Assembly (NCBI RefSeq): GCF_000372885.1
Contig: NZ_KB889967.1
Span: forward strand, 3,299,430 to 3,363,429
Source of the DNA: Methyloversatilis thermotolerans
GTDB taxonomy: Bacteria > Pseudomonadota > Gammaproteobacteria > Burkholderiales > Rhodocyclaceae
DNA length: 64,000 nt
Direction of reading: 5' to 3'
The translations under genes were made by a program, and so were the position numbers. A model generated the notes under the pieces. The model was not told the origin of the DNA. It did not search any database and worked only from the letters and a program-made list of their open reading frames with translations. Positions 17,174 through 25,521 of this stretch are shown piece by piece (positions within the stretch are counted from its first letter, which is position 1; each line of letters begins with the position of its first letter).

Positions 17174-17902
17174 GTGCAGAACGCCCGAATCGCATTGCTT
17201 GAAGACGACCCGGTCCAGGTCGAAATTCTCGGCGGCTGGCTGAAGGCGGCCGGCCATGACGTGCATACCTTCATGCGCTCGCGTGATCTGATGCGCGAGG
17301 CGGTCCGTGAAAGCTTTGACCTGCTGCTGATCGACTGGGAACTGCCCGATCTGCCGGGCGCGGATGTGCTGCGCTGGCTGCGCACCGAAAAGGCGCTGCA
17401 CACCCCGGTCATCTTCGTGACCGCGCGTCAGGAAGAGGACGACATCGTGACCGCGCTGTCTGCCGGCGCCGACGACTACATCGTGAAGCCTGCGCGACGG
17501 ATGGAACTGCTCACCCGTATCGAGGCAGTCCTGCGCCGCAGCCGCCCGCCGGCCGACCAGCCGGTGATCGATGCCGAGCCCTACCAGTTCGACCTGAATT
17601 CGCACACCGCACGGCTGAATGGCGAGGAGGTCGAACTGACCGAGCGCGAATTCGAACTCGCGGTTTTCCTGTTCCGCAATGTGGGCCGCCTGGTGTCGCG
17701 CGGTCACCTGCTCGAATCGCTTTGGGGTCGCAAGGGCGATGTGCCTACCCGCACCGTCGATACCCATATGTCGCGTGTGCGGTCCAAGCTGGCACTGCGT
17801 CCGGAGAACGGCTATCGCCTGGCGTCGACCTACAACTACGGCTATCGCCTCGAGCGGGTGGCCGACGACCTCAGGCGTGCAGACGAACAGCCCGCCGCCT
17901 GA
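17174..17902 (+). CDS. OmpR/PhoB-family response regulator
   Basis: A 242-residue protein. The receiver domain (residues 1-120) has the acidic pair in IALLEDDPVQ, the phosphoacceptor Asp in LLLIDWELPDLPG, Thr in IFVTARQ and Lys in YIVKPARR. The C-terminal winged helix (about 135-230) has VELTEREFELAVFLFRNVGRLVSR and DTHMSRVRSKL, the usual DNA-recognition helix. The start codon is GTG at 17174, six bases after a short in-frame ORF, and lacks a clear ribosome site. No sensor kinase is adjacent, so it is an orphan regulator here. A strong terminator follows. Confidence 0.88.
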   Translation: MQNARIALLEDDPVQVEILGGWLKAAGHDVHTFMRSRDLMREAVRESFDLLLIDWELPDLPGADVLRWLRTEKALHTPVIFVTARQEEDDIVTALSAGADDYIVKPARRMELLTRIEAVLRRSRPPADQPVIDAEPYQFDLNSHTARLNGEEVELTEREFELAVFLFRNVGRLVSRGHLLESLWGRKGDVPTRTVDTHMSRVRSKLALRPENGYRLASTYNYGYRLERVADDLRRADEQPAA

Positions 17903-17922
17903 GGCCTTCCGTGCGCAAATGT

Positions 17923-17948
17923 AAAAGGAGCCGCTGGCTCCTTTTTTT
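17923..17948 (+). terminator. Rho-independent terminator between the response regulator and mscL
   Basis: A perfect 10-bp stem, AAAAGGAGCC at 17923-17932 with GGCTCCTTTT at 17936-17945, a three-base loop and a run of seven T. The A-rich 5' arm gives U residues on the other strand as well, so it probably works for the convergent mscL too. Confidence 0.88.
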
Positions 17949-17974
17949 CTCTGCAGCGGACGACGCCGCCGGGG

Positions 17975-18403
17975 CTACTTGTTCAGCGCGTCGCGGATCT
18001 GGCGCAGCAGCACGATGTCTTCCGGCGGTTCGGCCGGAGCGGCAGGTGCTGCCGGTTCGTCGCGCTTCAGCCGGTTGATCTGCTTCACCATCATGAAGAT
18101 GATGAAGGCCAGGATGACGAAATTCAGCGACACGGTCAGGAAGCTGCCCCACGCGAACACCGGCACGCCTGCCTTTTTCAGATCGGCCAGCGTATTCGGC
18201 ACGCCGGGCGGGATGTCCTTCAGCACGAAATAGAACTGGCTGAAATCCAGTCCGCCGAAAATCGCGCCGACGACCGGCATGATGAGATCGGCCACCACCG
18301 AATCGACGATCTTGCCGAAGGCGGCGCCGATGATCACACCGACCGCGAGATCGACCACATTGCCCTTCATCGCGAAGGCCTTGAATTCGGATACGAAGCT
18401 CAT
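17975..18403 (-). CDS. mscL: Large-conductance mechanosensitive channel MscL
   Basis: A 142-residue membrane protein of normal MscL length. It begins [35 protein letters not shown], containing the N-terminal helix and TM1 with the gate Gly/Ala pattern. A periplasmic loop (residues 50-80) is followed by TM2 ([18 protein letters not shown]) and a C-terminal cytoplasmic helix ([13 protein letters not shown]). It opens under membrane tension and protects cells against hypo-osmotic shock. It is a single-gene unit with a convergent terminator. Confidence 0.95.
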   Translation of the reverse strand: MSFVSEFKAFAMKGNVVDLAVGVIIGAAFGKIVDSVVADLIMPVVGAIFGGLDFSQFYFVLKDIPPGVPNTLADLKKAGVPVFAWGSFLTVSLNFVILAFIIFMMVKQINRLKRDEPAAPAAPAEPPEDIVLLRQIRDALNK

Positions 18404-18588
18404 GCGGTTCTCCTCTGTTCCATGTGGGACTGCCGATCGGCCGGGAAGATAGCACAGCCGCCCCGCGCAGCGCTTCCGGGTCAGCTGCGGCCTTCTCTGT
18501 TACGCTCGCGGGCCATCGTGCTCAACGAGTGCCCCGACGGGACAGTCCTGCTGCTCATGCCCGACTGTCCGTTTCGCATGGAGAAGGC

Positions 18589-20826
18589 ATGAAGATAATC
18601 AGATATGCAGCATTTGCGCTCGGCAGCATCGCGGCGCTGATCGCCGCTGCAGTGCTCTATGTCGCGATCACGTTCGATGCCGAGCGCCTGAAGGTCGAGC
18701 TGAAACGGGTGGTGCAGGAACAGAAGCAGCGCACGCTGGAGGTGGAAGGACAGGTCGATCTGTCTTTCTACCCCAATCTGGGCCTTTCGCTCGGTCGCGT
18801 CACGCTGTCCGAGCCGGGCAGTGCGGACCGTTTCGCAGAGCTCGAGTCGGCGCGGGTGTCGGTCGCCGTTCTGCCGCTGTTGTCGGGCGAGCTGGTGGTG
18901 GACGAGATACGCATAGACGGGGCCCGGCTCAGCGCGGTGCGGCTCAAGGACGGACGTTACAACTTCGCCGATCTGCTGAGTAACGAAAGCCGGGACAACT
19001 CGCCTGTCAGGTTCGACGTCGCGGGTTTCCGTCTGTCGAATTCATCGCTGTCCTACCGTGACGAGGCAAGCGGTGTCGAGCTTTCGCTGGATGGCATGCA
19101 GCTCACCGTAGGCAGGATCGCGCAGACCGCAAGGGGGAAGGTGCAGCTGTCGGCCCATGCGCGTTCGGCCCGACCGGCCGCGGATGCACGTCTGACTCTC
19201 GACGCTTCGTATGATTACGACATGGTTGCGGGGCGGTACGAAATCGGCCAGGTGGCGCTTTCGCTCGAAGGCGAGGCGATGGACATGCAGAATCTGAACG
19301 GGCGTTTCTCCGCGGACCGGCTGGTCATGTCCGGCGATGGCGCCATGCAGATCGGCAAGCCGGCGCTTGAGTTGTCGGGACGCCGCGCCGAAGACGCACT
19401 GTCACTCGGCGCGGCCTCGCCCGCCATTGCATTCGACGGCAGCCGCTGGCAGGCAGATGAGGCGAAACTGGCATTCAGGCTCAGCGCGCCGGCGCGCACG
19501 GTCGCGGCCGATCTGGCCCTGACCGGCGCGAGCTACGTGGTGGAAGACGGTGTGTCAGCGACGGTGACGCTCAAGCTGGATGCGAGCGAAGGAAGCCGCA
19601 ACGTCAAGGTGAGCGTGGCGTCCCCGGTCCGCGTCCGGCCCGAGTTGCCCGCCGTCGAACTGCCTGCGCTCGAGGGCGAACTGCTGGCCAGCGATCCGTC
19701 ATGGCCAGCGGGCAGTGCGAAGCTGACGATGAACGGTCGCGCCGCCGCCGATTTCGCGCAGAAACGCGCGGATCTGGCGGTTGAGGGCCGCCTCGACGAG
19801 GAGCCGCTGTCGATCAAGCTCGCTGCGATGCGCTTCGAGCCGCTGGCCCTGACGCTTGATGTCGAGGCGGCGCGCATCGACATTGACCGCTATATTGCCC
19901 CGGATACCGGCGATGCGGCGGCACGGCCGGACGATGCGGCGATCGATCTATCGCCGCTGCGTGCGCTGGATGCCGGCGGCCGCGTCCGCATCGGTGCGCT
20001 GGGCGCCGCCGGACTCAAGCTCGACAAGGTCGCTGCCGACTTCAAGCTGGCGAAGGGCCGGCTGGAACTGGCGCCCTATTCGGCCCAGCTCTACCAGGGG
20101 CGGCTGGACGGGCGCTTCATCGTCAATGCGGAGAACCGCCGCATGGCGCTCACGCAGACCCTGAAAGATGTCGATCTGCATCCGCTGCTGTCCGCCGCGG
20201 CCGGCGTGGACATGCTGGAAGGACGCGGCAGTCTGTCGCTGGACCTCAGCGGCGGCGTCAGCTCGCTGGCCGAACTCAAGTCCTCGCTCGCCGGCAGTGC
20301 GCGCGTCAGCCTGCGCGACGGGGCGGTGCGCGGCATCAATCTGGCGCAGAGCCTGCGTGAGGCGAGAGCCATGCTGGTTGGCGGGCAAGCCGCCGAGCAG
20401 AAGGCCCGTGCCGGTGAAAAGACCGACTTGTCCGAGCTCAGCGCAAGCTTCCGCATCAAGGACGGCATCGCCCGCAACGACGACCTGAAAGCCAGTTCGC
20501 CTTTCCTGCGCCTGGCCGGCAACGGGCAGATCGATCTGCCCGCGTCCAGCCTGGACTATCACGCGCGGGTGAGCGTGGTCGCCACCAGCAAGGGGCAGGA
20601 CGGGCGCGCGCTGCACGATCTGGCGGGCATCACGCTTCCGGTGCGCCTCTCGGGTCCGTTCGGCGATCTGTCCTATCGGCTGGAACCCGGCAATCTGATC
20701 AAGGAGGCGGCCCGGGCCACCCTGCAGGATCAGGGCGCCCGTGTGCGCGATGCGGCCACCGACAGGCTGCGGAAAGGACTGGGCGAAGGTGCCGGCGACG
20801 CGTTGAAAGGCCTGATCGGCCAGTGA
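18589..20826 (+). CDS. AsmA family protein
   Basis: A 745-residue protein with one N-terminal membrane anchor (IIRYAAFALGSIAALIAAAVLYVAI) and a long periplasmic beta-rich body. The AsmA motifs are present: N-terminal LKVELKRVVQEQKQRTLEVEGQVDLSFYPNLGLSLGRVTLSEP, and C-terminal GRGSLSLDLSGGVSSLAELKSSLAGSARVSLRDGAVRGINL. AsmA-like proteins belong to the repeating-beta-groove superfamily thought to carry phospholipids to the outer membrane. GAGAAGG lies just upstream of the ATG; the open frame extends to 18424 without conservation. It stands alone. Confidence 0.88.
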   Translation: MKIIRYAAFALGSIAALIAAAVLYVAITFDAERLKVELKRVVQEQKQRTLEVEGQVDLSFYPNLGLSLGRVTLSEPGSADRFAELESARVSVAVLPLLSGELVVDEIRIDGARLSAVRLKDGRYNFADLLSNESRDNSPVRFDVAGFRLSNSSLSYRDEASGVELSLDGMQLTVGRIAQTARGKVQLSAHARSARPAADARLTLDASYDYDMVAGRYEIGQVALSLEGEAMDMQNLNGRFSADRLVMSGDGAMQIGKPALELSGRRAEDALSLGAASPAIAFDGSRWQADEAKLAFRLSAPARTVAADLALTGASYVVEDGVSATVTLKLDASEGSRNVKVSVASPVRVRPELPAVELPALEGELLASDPSWPAGSAKLTMNGRAAADFAQKRADLAVEGRLDEEPLSIKLAAMRFEPLALTLDVEAARIDIDRYIAPDTGDAAARPDDAAIDLSPLRALDAGGRVRIGALGAAGLKLDKVAADFKLAKGRLELAPYSAQLYQGRLDGRFIVNAENRRMALTQTLKDVDLHPLLSAAAGVDMLEGRGSLSLDLSGGVSSLAELKSSLAGSARVSLRDGAVRGINLAQSLREARAMLVGGQAAEQKARAGEKTDLSELSASFRIKDGIARNDDLKASSPFLRLAGNGQIDLPASSLDYHARVSVVATSKGQDGRALHDLAGITLPVRLSGPFGDLSYRLEPGNLIKEAARATLQDQGARVRDAATDRLRKGLGEGAGDALKGLIGQ

Positions 20827-20846
20827 GCGGCGCCGGCCGGTGCTTG

Positions 20847-21266
20847 TCAGACCGGCATGTCCCAGGCCGCGCCGATGGCCGCGATGCCGGCACGGGCAAC
20901 GATGGCATCTTCGCTCGATTTCACGCCGGACACGCCGACCCCGCCAACGCACTGACCGTCGACGATGATCATTTCGCCGCCTTCCAGCGGCAGCACCGGC
21001 ATGCGCAGCGCGGCCAGCCGGCCGCTGTTGACCACATCCTCGACCGCCTTGCTGGGCTTGCGCGCCAGCGCGCAGGTGCGCGCCTTTTCCGGTGCGATCT
21101 GGGTACTCATCGGCGGCGCGCCGTCGAGGCGCTGCAACCACATCAGGTTGCCGCCATCATCGACGATGGCAATGGTGACGGCCCAGTTGCGGCGCAGGGC
21201 CTCGGCTTCGGCCGCGGCGGCAATCTGCTTTGCGTCATCGAGGGTGAGGGTGAGGCGGGTTTTCAT
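20847..21266 (-). CDS. GlcG/HbpS-like DUF336 protein
   Basis: A 139-residue protein with the GlcG pattern LTLDDAKQIAAAAEAEALRRNWAVTIAIVDDGGNLMWLQRLDGA, a PEKARTCALARKPS segment, and C-terminal GGEMIIVDGQCVGGVGVSGVKSSEDAIVARAGI. The family includes HbpS (haem-binding) and GlcG of glycolate loci; the reaction is not known. It is convergent with the AsmA-like gene. The 259 bases between it and ackA hold no gene. Confidence 0.82.
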   Translation of the reverse strand: MKTRLTLTLDDAKQIAAAAEAEALRRNWAVTIAIVDDGGNLMWLQRLDGAPPMSTQIAPEKARTCALARKPSKAVEDVVNSGRLAALRMPVLPLEGGEMIIVDGQCVGGVGVSGVKSSEDAIVARAGIAAIGAAWDMPV

Positions 21267-21460
21267 GGATAGTCTCCGTCAGGTGGGCGGGTCTGGCGAC
21301 CTCTGGACTGACGGGGAAGTACGGCGCGAAGCTTTCGGACAGGCGTCGATTCCCCGGCGACGCGTGCCGTGACGGGTGGTCCGGCCGGGCGCAGGCGGGC
21401 GGGGGGATGGTCGCGCGCACTGTGCGTCTTGCTGCAGCCCGCATCCTACACCGACCGATG

Positions 21461-21480
21461 GCGGCCGGGTTCCCGGCCGC
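21461..21480 (-). terminator. Possible terminator hairpin downstream of ackA
   Basis: GCGGCCGGG (21461-21469), a two-base loop, and CCCGGCCGC (21472-21480) form a very stable 9-bp hairpin 46 bases past the ackA stop. No T-run follows on the reverse strand, so it may act as a 3' stabilising or Rho-assisted structure. Confidence 0.35.
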
Positions 21481-21525
21481 GACGGCGGCGTGCGCCGTGT
21501 GCCAACTGCGGCACGCCGCGTGTGT

Positions 21526-22707
21526 TCAGGCCGGTGCACCCGACAACAGCCGTGCCGCGCAACGCGCCGCTACCCTGCCTTCGTCGGTCGGTACCACCCA
21601 GACTTCGATGCCGCTCGCCGGATCGTCGATGCGCATCATGGCGCTGCCGTTGGCCGCCTCGTTGCGCTGTGCATCGATGCGCACGCCCATCCACGAAAGT
21701 GCCGCGCACACATCGGTACGCAGCACGACGTCATGCTCGCCGATGCCACCGCTGAAGGCGATCGCGTCCAGCCCGCCGATGCAGGCGGCCATGGCGCCCG
21801 CATCGTGCACGATACGGTGGGTGAACAGCGCGATCGCCTCCCGCGCCTCGGGGCGGTCGGCCGCGCGCAGCGTGCGCATGTCGGCCGACAGGCCGGACAC
21901 GCCGAGCAGGCCGCTCTCCCGGTACAGCAGCGTCTGCAGCCGGTCGTGATCCCAGCCGCGCTGCATCAGATAGAGCAGCACGCCGGCATCCAGCGCGCCG
22001 CTGCGGGTGCCCATCATCAGGCCGTCGAGTGCGGAAAAACCCATCGTTGTGGCCTGGCTGCGGCCGTCGACGGCGGCGCACAGGCTGGCGCCATTGCCCA
22101 GATGGGCCATGAGCACGCGACCGCGGGCGCGCCGCGATGCGCCGAGCAGGCAGGACATGATGTATTCGTAGGAAAGGCCGTGAAAGCCGTAGCGGCGTAT
22201 GCCTTCGTCGTGCAGTGCGCGCGGCAGCGCGAAGCGGCTGGCGGTGTCGGATACCGTCGCATGGAAGGCGGTGTCGAAGCAGGCCACCTGCGGCGTATCC
22301 GGAAACGCGCTGCGGAAGGCGCGGATGCCGGCTACATTGTGCGGTTGATGCAGCGGTGCGAGCGCGTCCAGTGCCGACAGCGCGGTCAGCACTTCGTCGG
22401 TCACCACGACCGGTTCGCGGAAGCGGCTGCCGCCATGAACCACCCGGTGCGCCACCGCCTGCATGTCGCGCGGATGTCTGTCAGCGATCAGGCGGCGCAG
22501 CGCGTCCAGCGCCGCGCCATGCCCGCCGCCGGGCAAGGTCTGTTCGCCGCGCTCGCCGCCTTCGCGCCAGCGCATGAACGGTGCGCCGCCGGGTTCCAGA
22601 CCCTGGATGCTCCCGATCAGTGTCGCTGCGGCAATGTCGGCGCCCTGCAGCGGATGCAGCGAGAACTTGAGCGAAGAGGACCCGGCATTGACCGCGAGTA
22701 TGGCCAT
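21526..22707 (-). CDS. ackA: Acetate kinase
   Basis: A 393-residue member of the ASKHA superfamily. Motifs are the N-terminal ILAVNAGSSSLKFSL, the central AVAHRVVHGGSRF, HQPHNVAGI, FDTAFHATV, the phosphate site RRYGFHGLSYEYI, AHLGNGASLCA and the C-terminal FSGGIGEHDVVLR. It interconverts acetate plus ATP and acetyl phosphate. It lies two bases downstream of the phosphate acetyltransferase fusion gene, so together they form a complete acetate-acetyl-CoA pathway. Confidence 0.95.
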   Translation of the reverse strand: MAILAVNAGSSSLKFSLHPLQGADIAAATLIGSIQGLEPGGAPFMRWREGGERGEQTLPGGGHGAALDALRRLIADRHPRDMQAVAHRVVHGGSRFREPVVVTDEVLTALSALDALAPLHQPHNVAGIRAFRSAFPDTPQVACFDTAFHATVSDTASRFALPRALHDEGIRRYGFHGLSYEYIMSCLLGASRRARGRVLMAHLGNGASLCAAVDGRSQATTMGFSALDGLMMGTRSGALDAGVLLYLMQRGWDHDRLQTLLYRESGLLGVSGLSADMRTLRAADRPEAREAIALFTHRIVHDAGAMAACIGGLDAIAFSGGIGEHDVVLRTDVCAALSWMGVRIDAQRNEAANGSAMMRIDDPASGIEVWVVPTDEGRVAARCAARLLSGAPA

Positions 22708-22709
22708 GA

Positions 22710-24161
22710 TCAGTCAGTGATCGTGTTGCGCGCGCCGTTCCTGGCGCTCGCCACCAGCACGCCCAGCAGCGCCGAGGCCACCCGCGACATCGGGCCGTCG
22801 GCGCGACTGGTGAGCGCGATCGGTACGCGGGCGCCGAGCACCAGGCCGGATGCCGTTGCGCCGCCCAGGTACTCGAGCTGCTTGGCCAGCATATTGCCGC
22901 TCTCGAGGTCCGGCACCGCCAGGATATCGGCGTCACCCGCCACACGTGAGACGATCTGCTTGATCTGTGCGGCATGGGCCGATATCGCATTGTCGAAAGC
23001 CAGCGGGCCATCGAGCACGCCACCCCTGATCTGTCCACGGTCCGCCATCTTGCACAGGGCGGCGGCGTCCAGCGTGGAGGGCAGGTTGGGACTGACCGTT
23101 TCCACTGCCGACAGCAGGGCGACCTTGGGCTCGACGATGCCCAGGATGTGCGCGAAATCGATGGCGTTCTGCACGATATCCACCTTCTCCGCCAGCGTCG
23201 GCCGGATATTCAGCGCGGCATCGGTGATGAGCAGCGGCTTGCTGTAGGTCGGCACATCGAAGCGGAATACATGCGACATGCGCCGGCCGGTGCGCAGTGC
23301 CGGCCGGCCCAGCACCGCGTGCAGCAATTCGTCGGTATGCAGGCTGCCCTTCATCAGCATGCCGACATCGCCTGCAGCGGCCATGTCCGCCGCCATGTCC
23401 GCCGCCGCGTGACTGTGCGGCGCCGGAATCAGTTCGGCGTGTTCGAGCGTGAGACCGGCCTCTTCTGCCGCGCGTCGTATGCGTGCCTCAGGACCGATGA
23501 GCAGCGGCACGATGAGGCCGTGCCGCGCCGCATCCAGCGCGCCCTGCAGCGAACCTCCGTCGCACGGGTGGACCACCGCGCAGCGCACCGGCGCGATGCC
23601 CTGGCCGAGAGCCAGCAGTTCGCGAAAGCGTGCTTCCGGGTCGAACAGCTGGATGCGCGGCGCCCGCACATGTTCGATGCGCAGCTTGCGCACCGGGGCC
23701 AGTACCCGGGCGATGCCATGCAGCACCCGTTCGCCGCGCTGGTTCACCACCTGGCAATCAAGTTCCACCAGTTTCTTCGCTTCGTCCTTGCGCGTCACCG
23801 TGACACTGACCGCCAGGGTGTCGCCGATGCGCACCGGACGCGAGAAGTGCAGCACCTGTTCGACATAGATGGTGCCCGGACCGGGAAACCGGGTACCCAG
23901 CAGCGTGGAAATGAGGGCGCCGCTCCACATGCCGTGCGCGATCACGCCGTGGAAGGCGGTGTCTTCCGCGTACTCCGGGTTCATGTGCGCCGGATTGGTG
24001 TCGCCCGATACCGCCGCGAAGGCCTGGATGTCGGCGGGTGTCAGCGTGCGCAGCAGGCGGGCGCCCTGGCCCGGTTGCAGTTCGTCGAAGGTGACGTTCT
24101 CTATCCACTCCGGACGGGGTGTGTCGTGATCGGGGGGCGTCATCATCATGGCGGTATGCAT
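22710..24161 (-). CDS. Bifunctional MaoC-like enoyl-CoA hydratase / phosphate acetyltransferase
   Basis: A protein of about 483 residues with two domains. The N-terminal 150 residues form a MaoC hot-dog hydratase domain with the signature FAAVSGDTNPAHMNPEYAEDTAFHGVIAHGMW, in which Asp and His are catalytic. The rest is a PTA/PTB domain with SLHTDELLHAVL, RRMSHVFRFD, LLITDAALNIRPTLAEK and GPLAFDNAIS. It should transfer acetyl or butyryl between CoA and phosphate, feeding the acetate kinase encoded downstream; the hydratase substrate is unknown. The frame opens at 24200 inside fabI; the Met at 24161, preceded by GGAGA and just outside fabI, is chosen as start. This fusion is known in other proteobacteria. 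Confidence 0.88.
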   Translation of the reverse strand: MHTAMMMTPPDHDTPRPEWIENVTFDELQPGQGARLLRTLTPADIQAFAAVSGDTNPAHMNPEYAEDTAFHGVIAHGMWSGALISTLLGTRFPGPGTIYVEQVLHFSRPVRIGDTLAVSVTVTRKDEAKKLVELDCQVVNQRGERVLHGIARVLAPVRKLRIEHVRAPRIQLFDPEARFRELLALGQGIAPVRCAVVHPCDGGSLQGALDAARHGLIVPLLIGPEARIRRAAEEAGLTLEHAELIPAPHSHAAADMAADMAAAGDVGMLMKGSLHTDELLHAVLGRPALRTGRRMSHVFRFDVPTYSKPLLITDAALNIRPTLAEKVDIVQNAIDFAHILGIVEPKVALLSAVETVSPNLPSTLDAAALCKMADRGQIRGGVLDGPLAFDNAISAHAAQIKQIVSRVAGDADILAVPDLESGNMLAKQLEYLGGATASGLVLGARVPIALTSRADGPMSRVASALLGVLVASARNGARNTITD

Positions 24162-24168
24162 TTCTCCA

Positions 24169-24942
24169 TCAGTCGATGGCGTGATAGCCGGCGTCGACAT
24201 AGAGCGTCTGCCCGGTCATGCCGGAGGACGCGTCGGAACACAGGAAGGTGGTGAGCTGCGCGATTTCGTCCAGCGTGACCAGCCGGCCGAGCGGTGCCTT
24301 GCGCCGGGCGTCGTCGAGCAGGCGGTCGAAATGGGCGAGCCCGGAGGCGGCGCGCGTCGGGACGGGGCCGGGCGATACGGCGTGCACGCGTATCGCCTGC
24401 GGCCCCAGTTCCATCGCCATGTAGCGCACCATGGATTCGAGCGCCGCCTTCACCGGTCCCATCAGCCCGTAATCGGGTACCGCCTCGTCGGCGCCCAGGT
24501 AGGACATGGTGACCAGGCTGCCACCCGCCGGCATGTGGGGCAGGCACCGCCGCGCCAGACGCGCGAAGCTGTGGCAGGACACGTCCATCGCGTGTGTGAA
24601 GCCGGCACTGGAACTGTCGACCACGCGACCGTGCAGGTCCTCGAGAGGCGCCCATGCGATCGAGTGGATGACGAAGTCGATCTGGCCGAGATATTGCGCT
24701 GCGGCATCGACCAGAGCTGCCAGTTCGCCGTCGTTCTCGACGTTGCACGCGTGCAGCGGGCTGGCGATGCCGTCGGCCAGCGGCTGCACCCAGTTGCGCG
24801 CCTTGTCGCTGGCGCACGACAGCACGAGTTGCGCGCCCTGCGCGTGCGCCAGCCGCGCGCAGCCCCAGGCGATGCTGTGTTCGTTGGCCAGGCCGACGAT
24901 CAGCCCCTTCTTGCCCGTCAGCAAAGGGAGAATCTCGGCCAT
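24169..24942 (-). CDS. fabI: Enoyl-ACP reductase FabI
   Basis: A 257-residue divergent short-chain dehydrogenase. The NAD-binding region is KGLIVGLANEHSIAWGCARLAHAQGAQL, the catalytic motif Y-x6-K is in DYGLMGPVKAALESMVRYMA, and the SPGPVPTRAASGL and GMTGQTLYVDAGY segments match FabI. The family reduces trans-2-enoyl-ACP with NADH in fatty acid synthesis. Because it heads an operon with a MaoC-PTA fusion and ackA, this copy may be a specialised or second FabI linked to acyl-CoA/acetyl metabolism, which is inference. The start at 24942 matches the family N-terminus; the frame extends upstream without conservation. Confidence 0.9.
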   Translation of the reverse strand: MAEILPLLTGKKGLIVGLANEHSIAWGCARLAHAQGAQLVLSCASDKARNWVQPLADGIASPLHACNVENDGELAALVDAAAQYLGQIDFVIHSIAWAPLEDLHGRVVDSSSAGFTHAMDVSCHSFARLARRCLPHMPAGGSLVTMSYLGADEAVPDYGLMGPVKAALESMVRYMAMELGPQAIRVHAVSPGPVPTRAASGLAHFDRLLDDARRKAPLGRLVTLDEIAQLTTFLCSDASSGMTGQTLYVDAGYHAID

Positions 24943-25262
24943 GGACGTGTCTCGCTCGAAGTTGTTCGGAGTATGCACCTTAGCGCATCCCGGTTGCGCA
25001 ATTCTTGCTGCAGCGCAAACAAGGGTTTTCGCGGTGTTTCCTGCCGCCGGCCGGCGGAGCGCAGCCGCCCTGCATGCCGGCAAACCCCTCTCCGGTGCGG
25101 GTTTCCGGGGTTGCGGTGCACCATAAGTTGCGCCGCATTTATAAGCTTGCCGTAAGGTTTCCTGCCTAGCATCCGCCACGCTGCAGTCAAGGCGCCCGGC
25201 GCCGACGGTCCGCCCGTCGGCACGATGGACCGGGTCATCAATAAACACGGAGGAGGACATCC
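24943..25262. promoter_or_regulatory. 320-base divergent intergenic region between fabI and the symporter genes
   Basis: No gene is seen here. It must hold the divergent promoters of the fabI-MaoC/PTA-ackA operon and of the DUF4212-symporter operon. A short inverted repeat, TTGCGC at 24994-24999 and GCGCAA at 25013-25018, lies on the fabI side and could be an operator, but the arms are only six bases. Near the symporter gene an A/T-rich patch (GCATTTATAAGC, about 25135-25146) is the likeliest core-promoter area, though no -35/-10 pair with proper spacing stands out. GGAGGAGG at 25251-25257 is the ribosome site of the DUF4212 gene. Confidence 0.5.
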
Positions 25263-25517
25263 ATGGACGGTAAGAGCGCAGGCTACTGGAAAGCCACGCT
25301 TGGCCTGCTGACCAAGATCCTGATCATCTGGTTCGCAGTCTCTTTCGGTGCCGGCATCCTGTTTGCCGACGCACTGAACGGCATCCATCTGGGCGGCTAC
25401 CCGCTCGGTTTCTGGTTCGCGCAGCAGGGTTCGATCTACGTCTTCATCGCGCTGATCTTCTATTACGCGAAGAAGATGGGCGATATCGACCGCGAGTTCG
25501 ACGTACACGAGGACTGA
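25263..25517 (+). CDS. DUF4212 small subunit of a sodium:solute symporter
   Basis: An 84-residue protein with two predicted membrane helices (LGLLTKILIIWFAVSFGAGILF and GSIYVFIALIFYYAKKMG) and the DUF4212 pattern GYPLGFWFAQQGSIY, ending in an acidic tail. Such proteins always pair with VC_2705-type symporters, much as YjcH pairs with ActP. An excellent GGAGGAGG ribosome site precedes it. The symporter gene starts four bases after its stop. Confidence 0.9.
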   Translation: MDGKSAGYWKATLGLLTKILIIWFAVSFGAGILFADALNGIHLGGYPLGFWFAQQGSIYVFIALIFYYAKKMGDIDREFDVHED

Positions 25518-25521
25518 GCAC

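Noticed and set aside
25147-25172. Sigma-70 promoter TTGCCG/TAGCAT before the DUF4212 gene
   Set aside because: Spacer is only 14 bases; not a credible pair.
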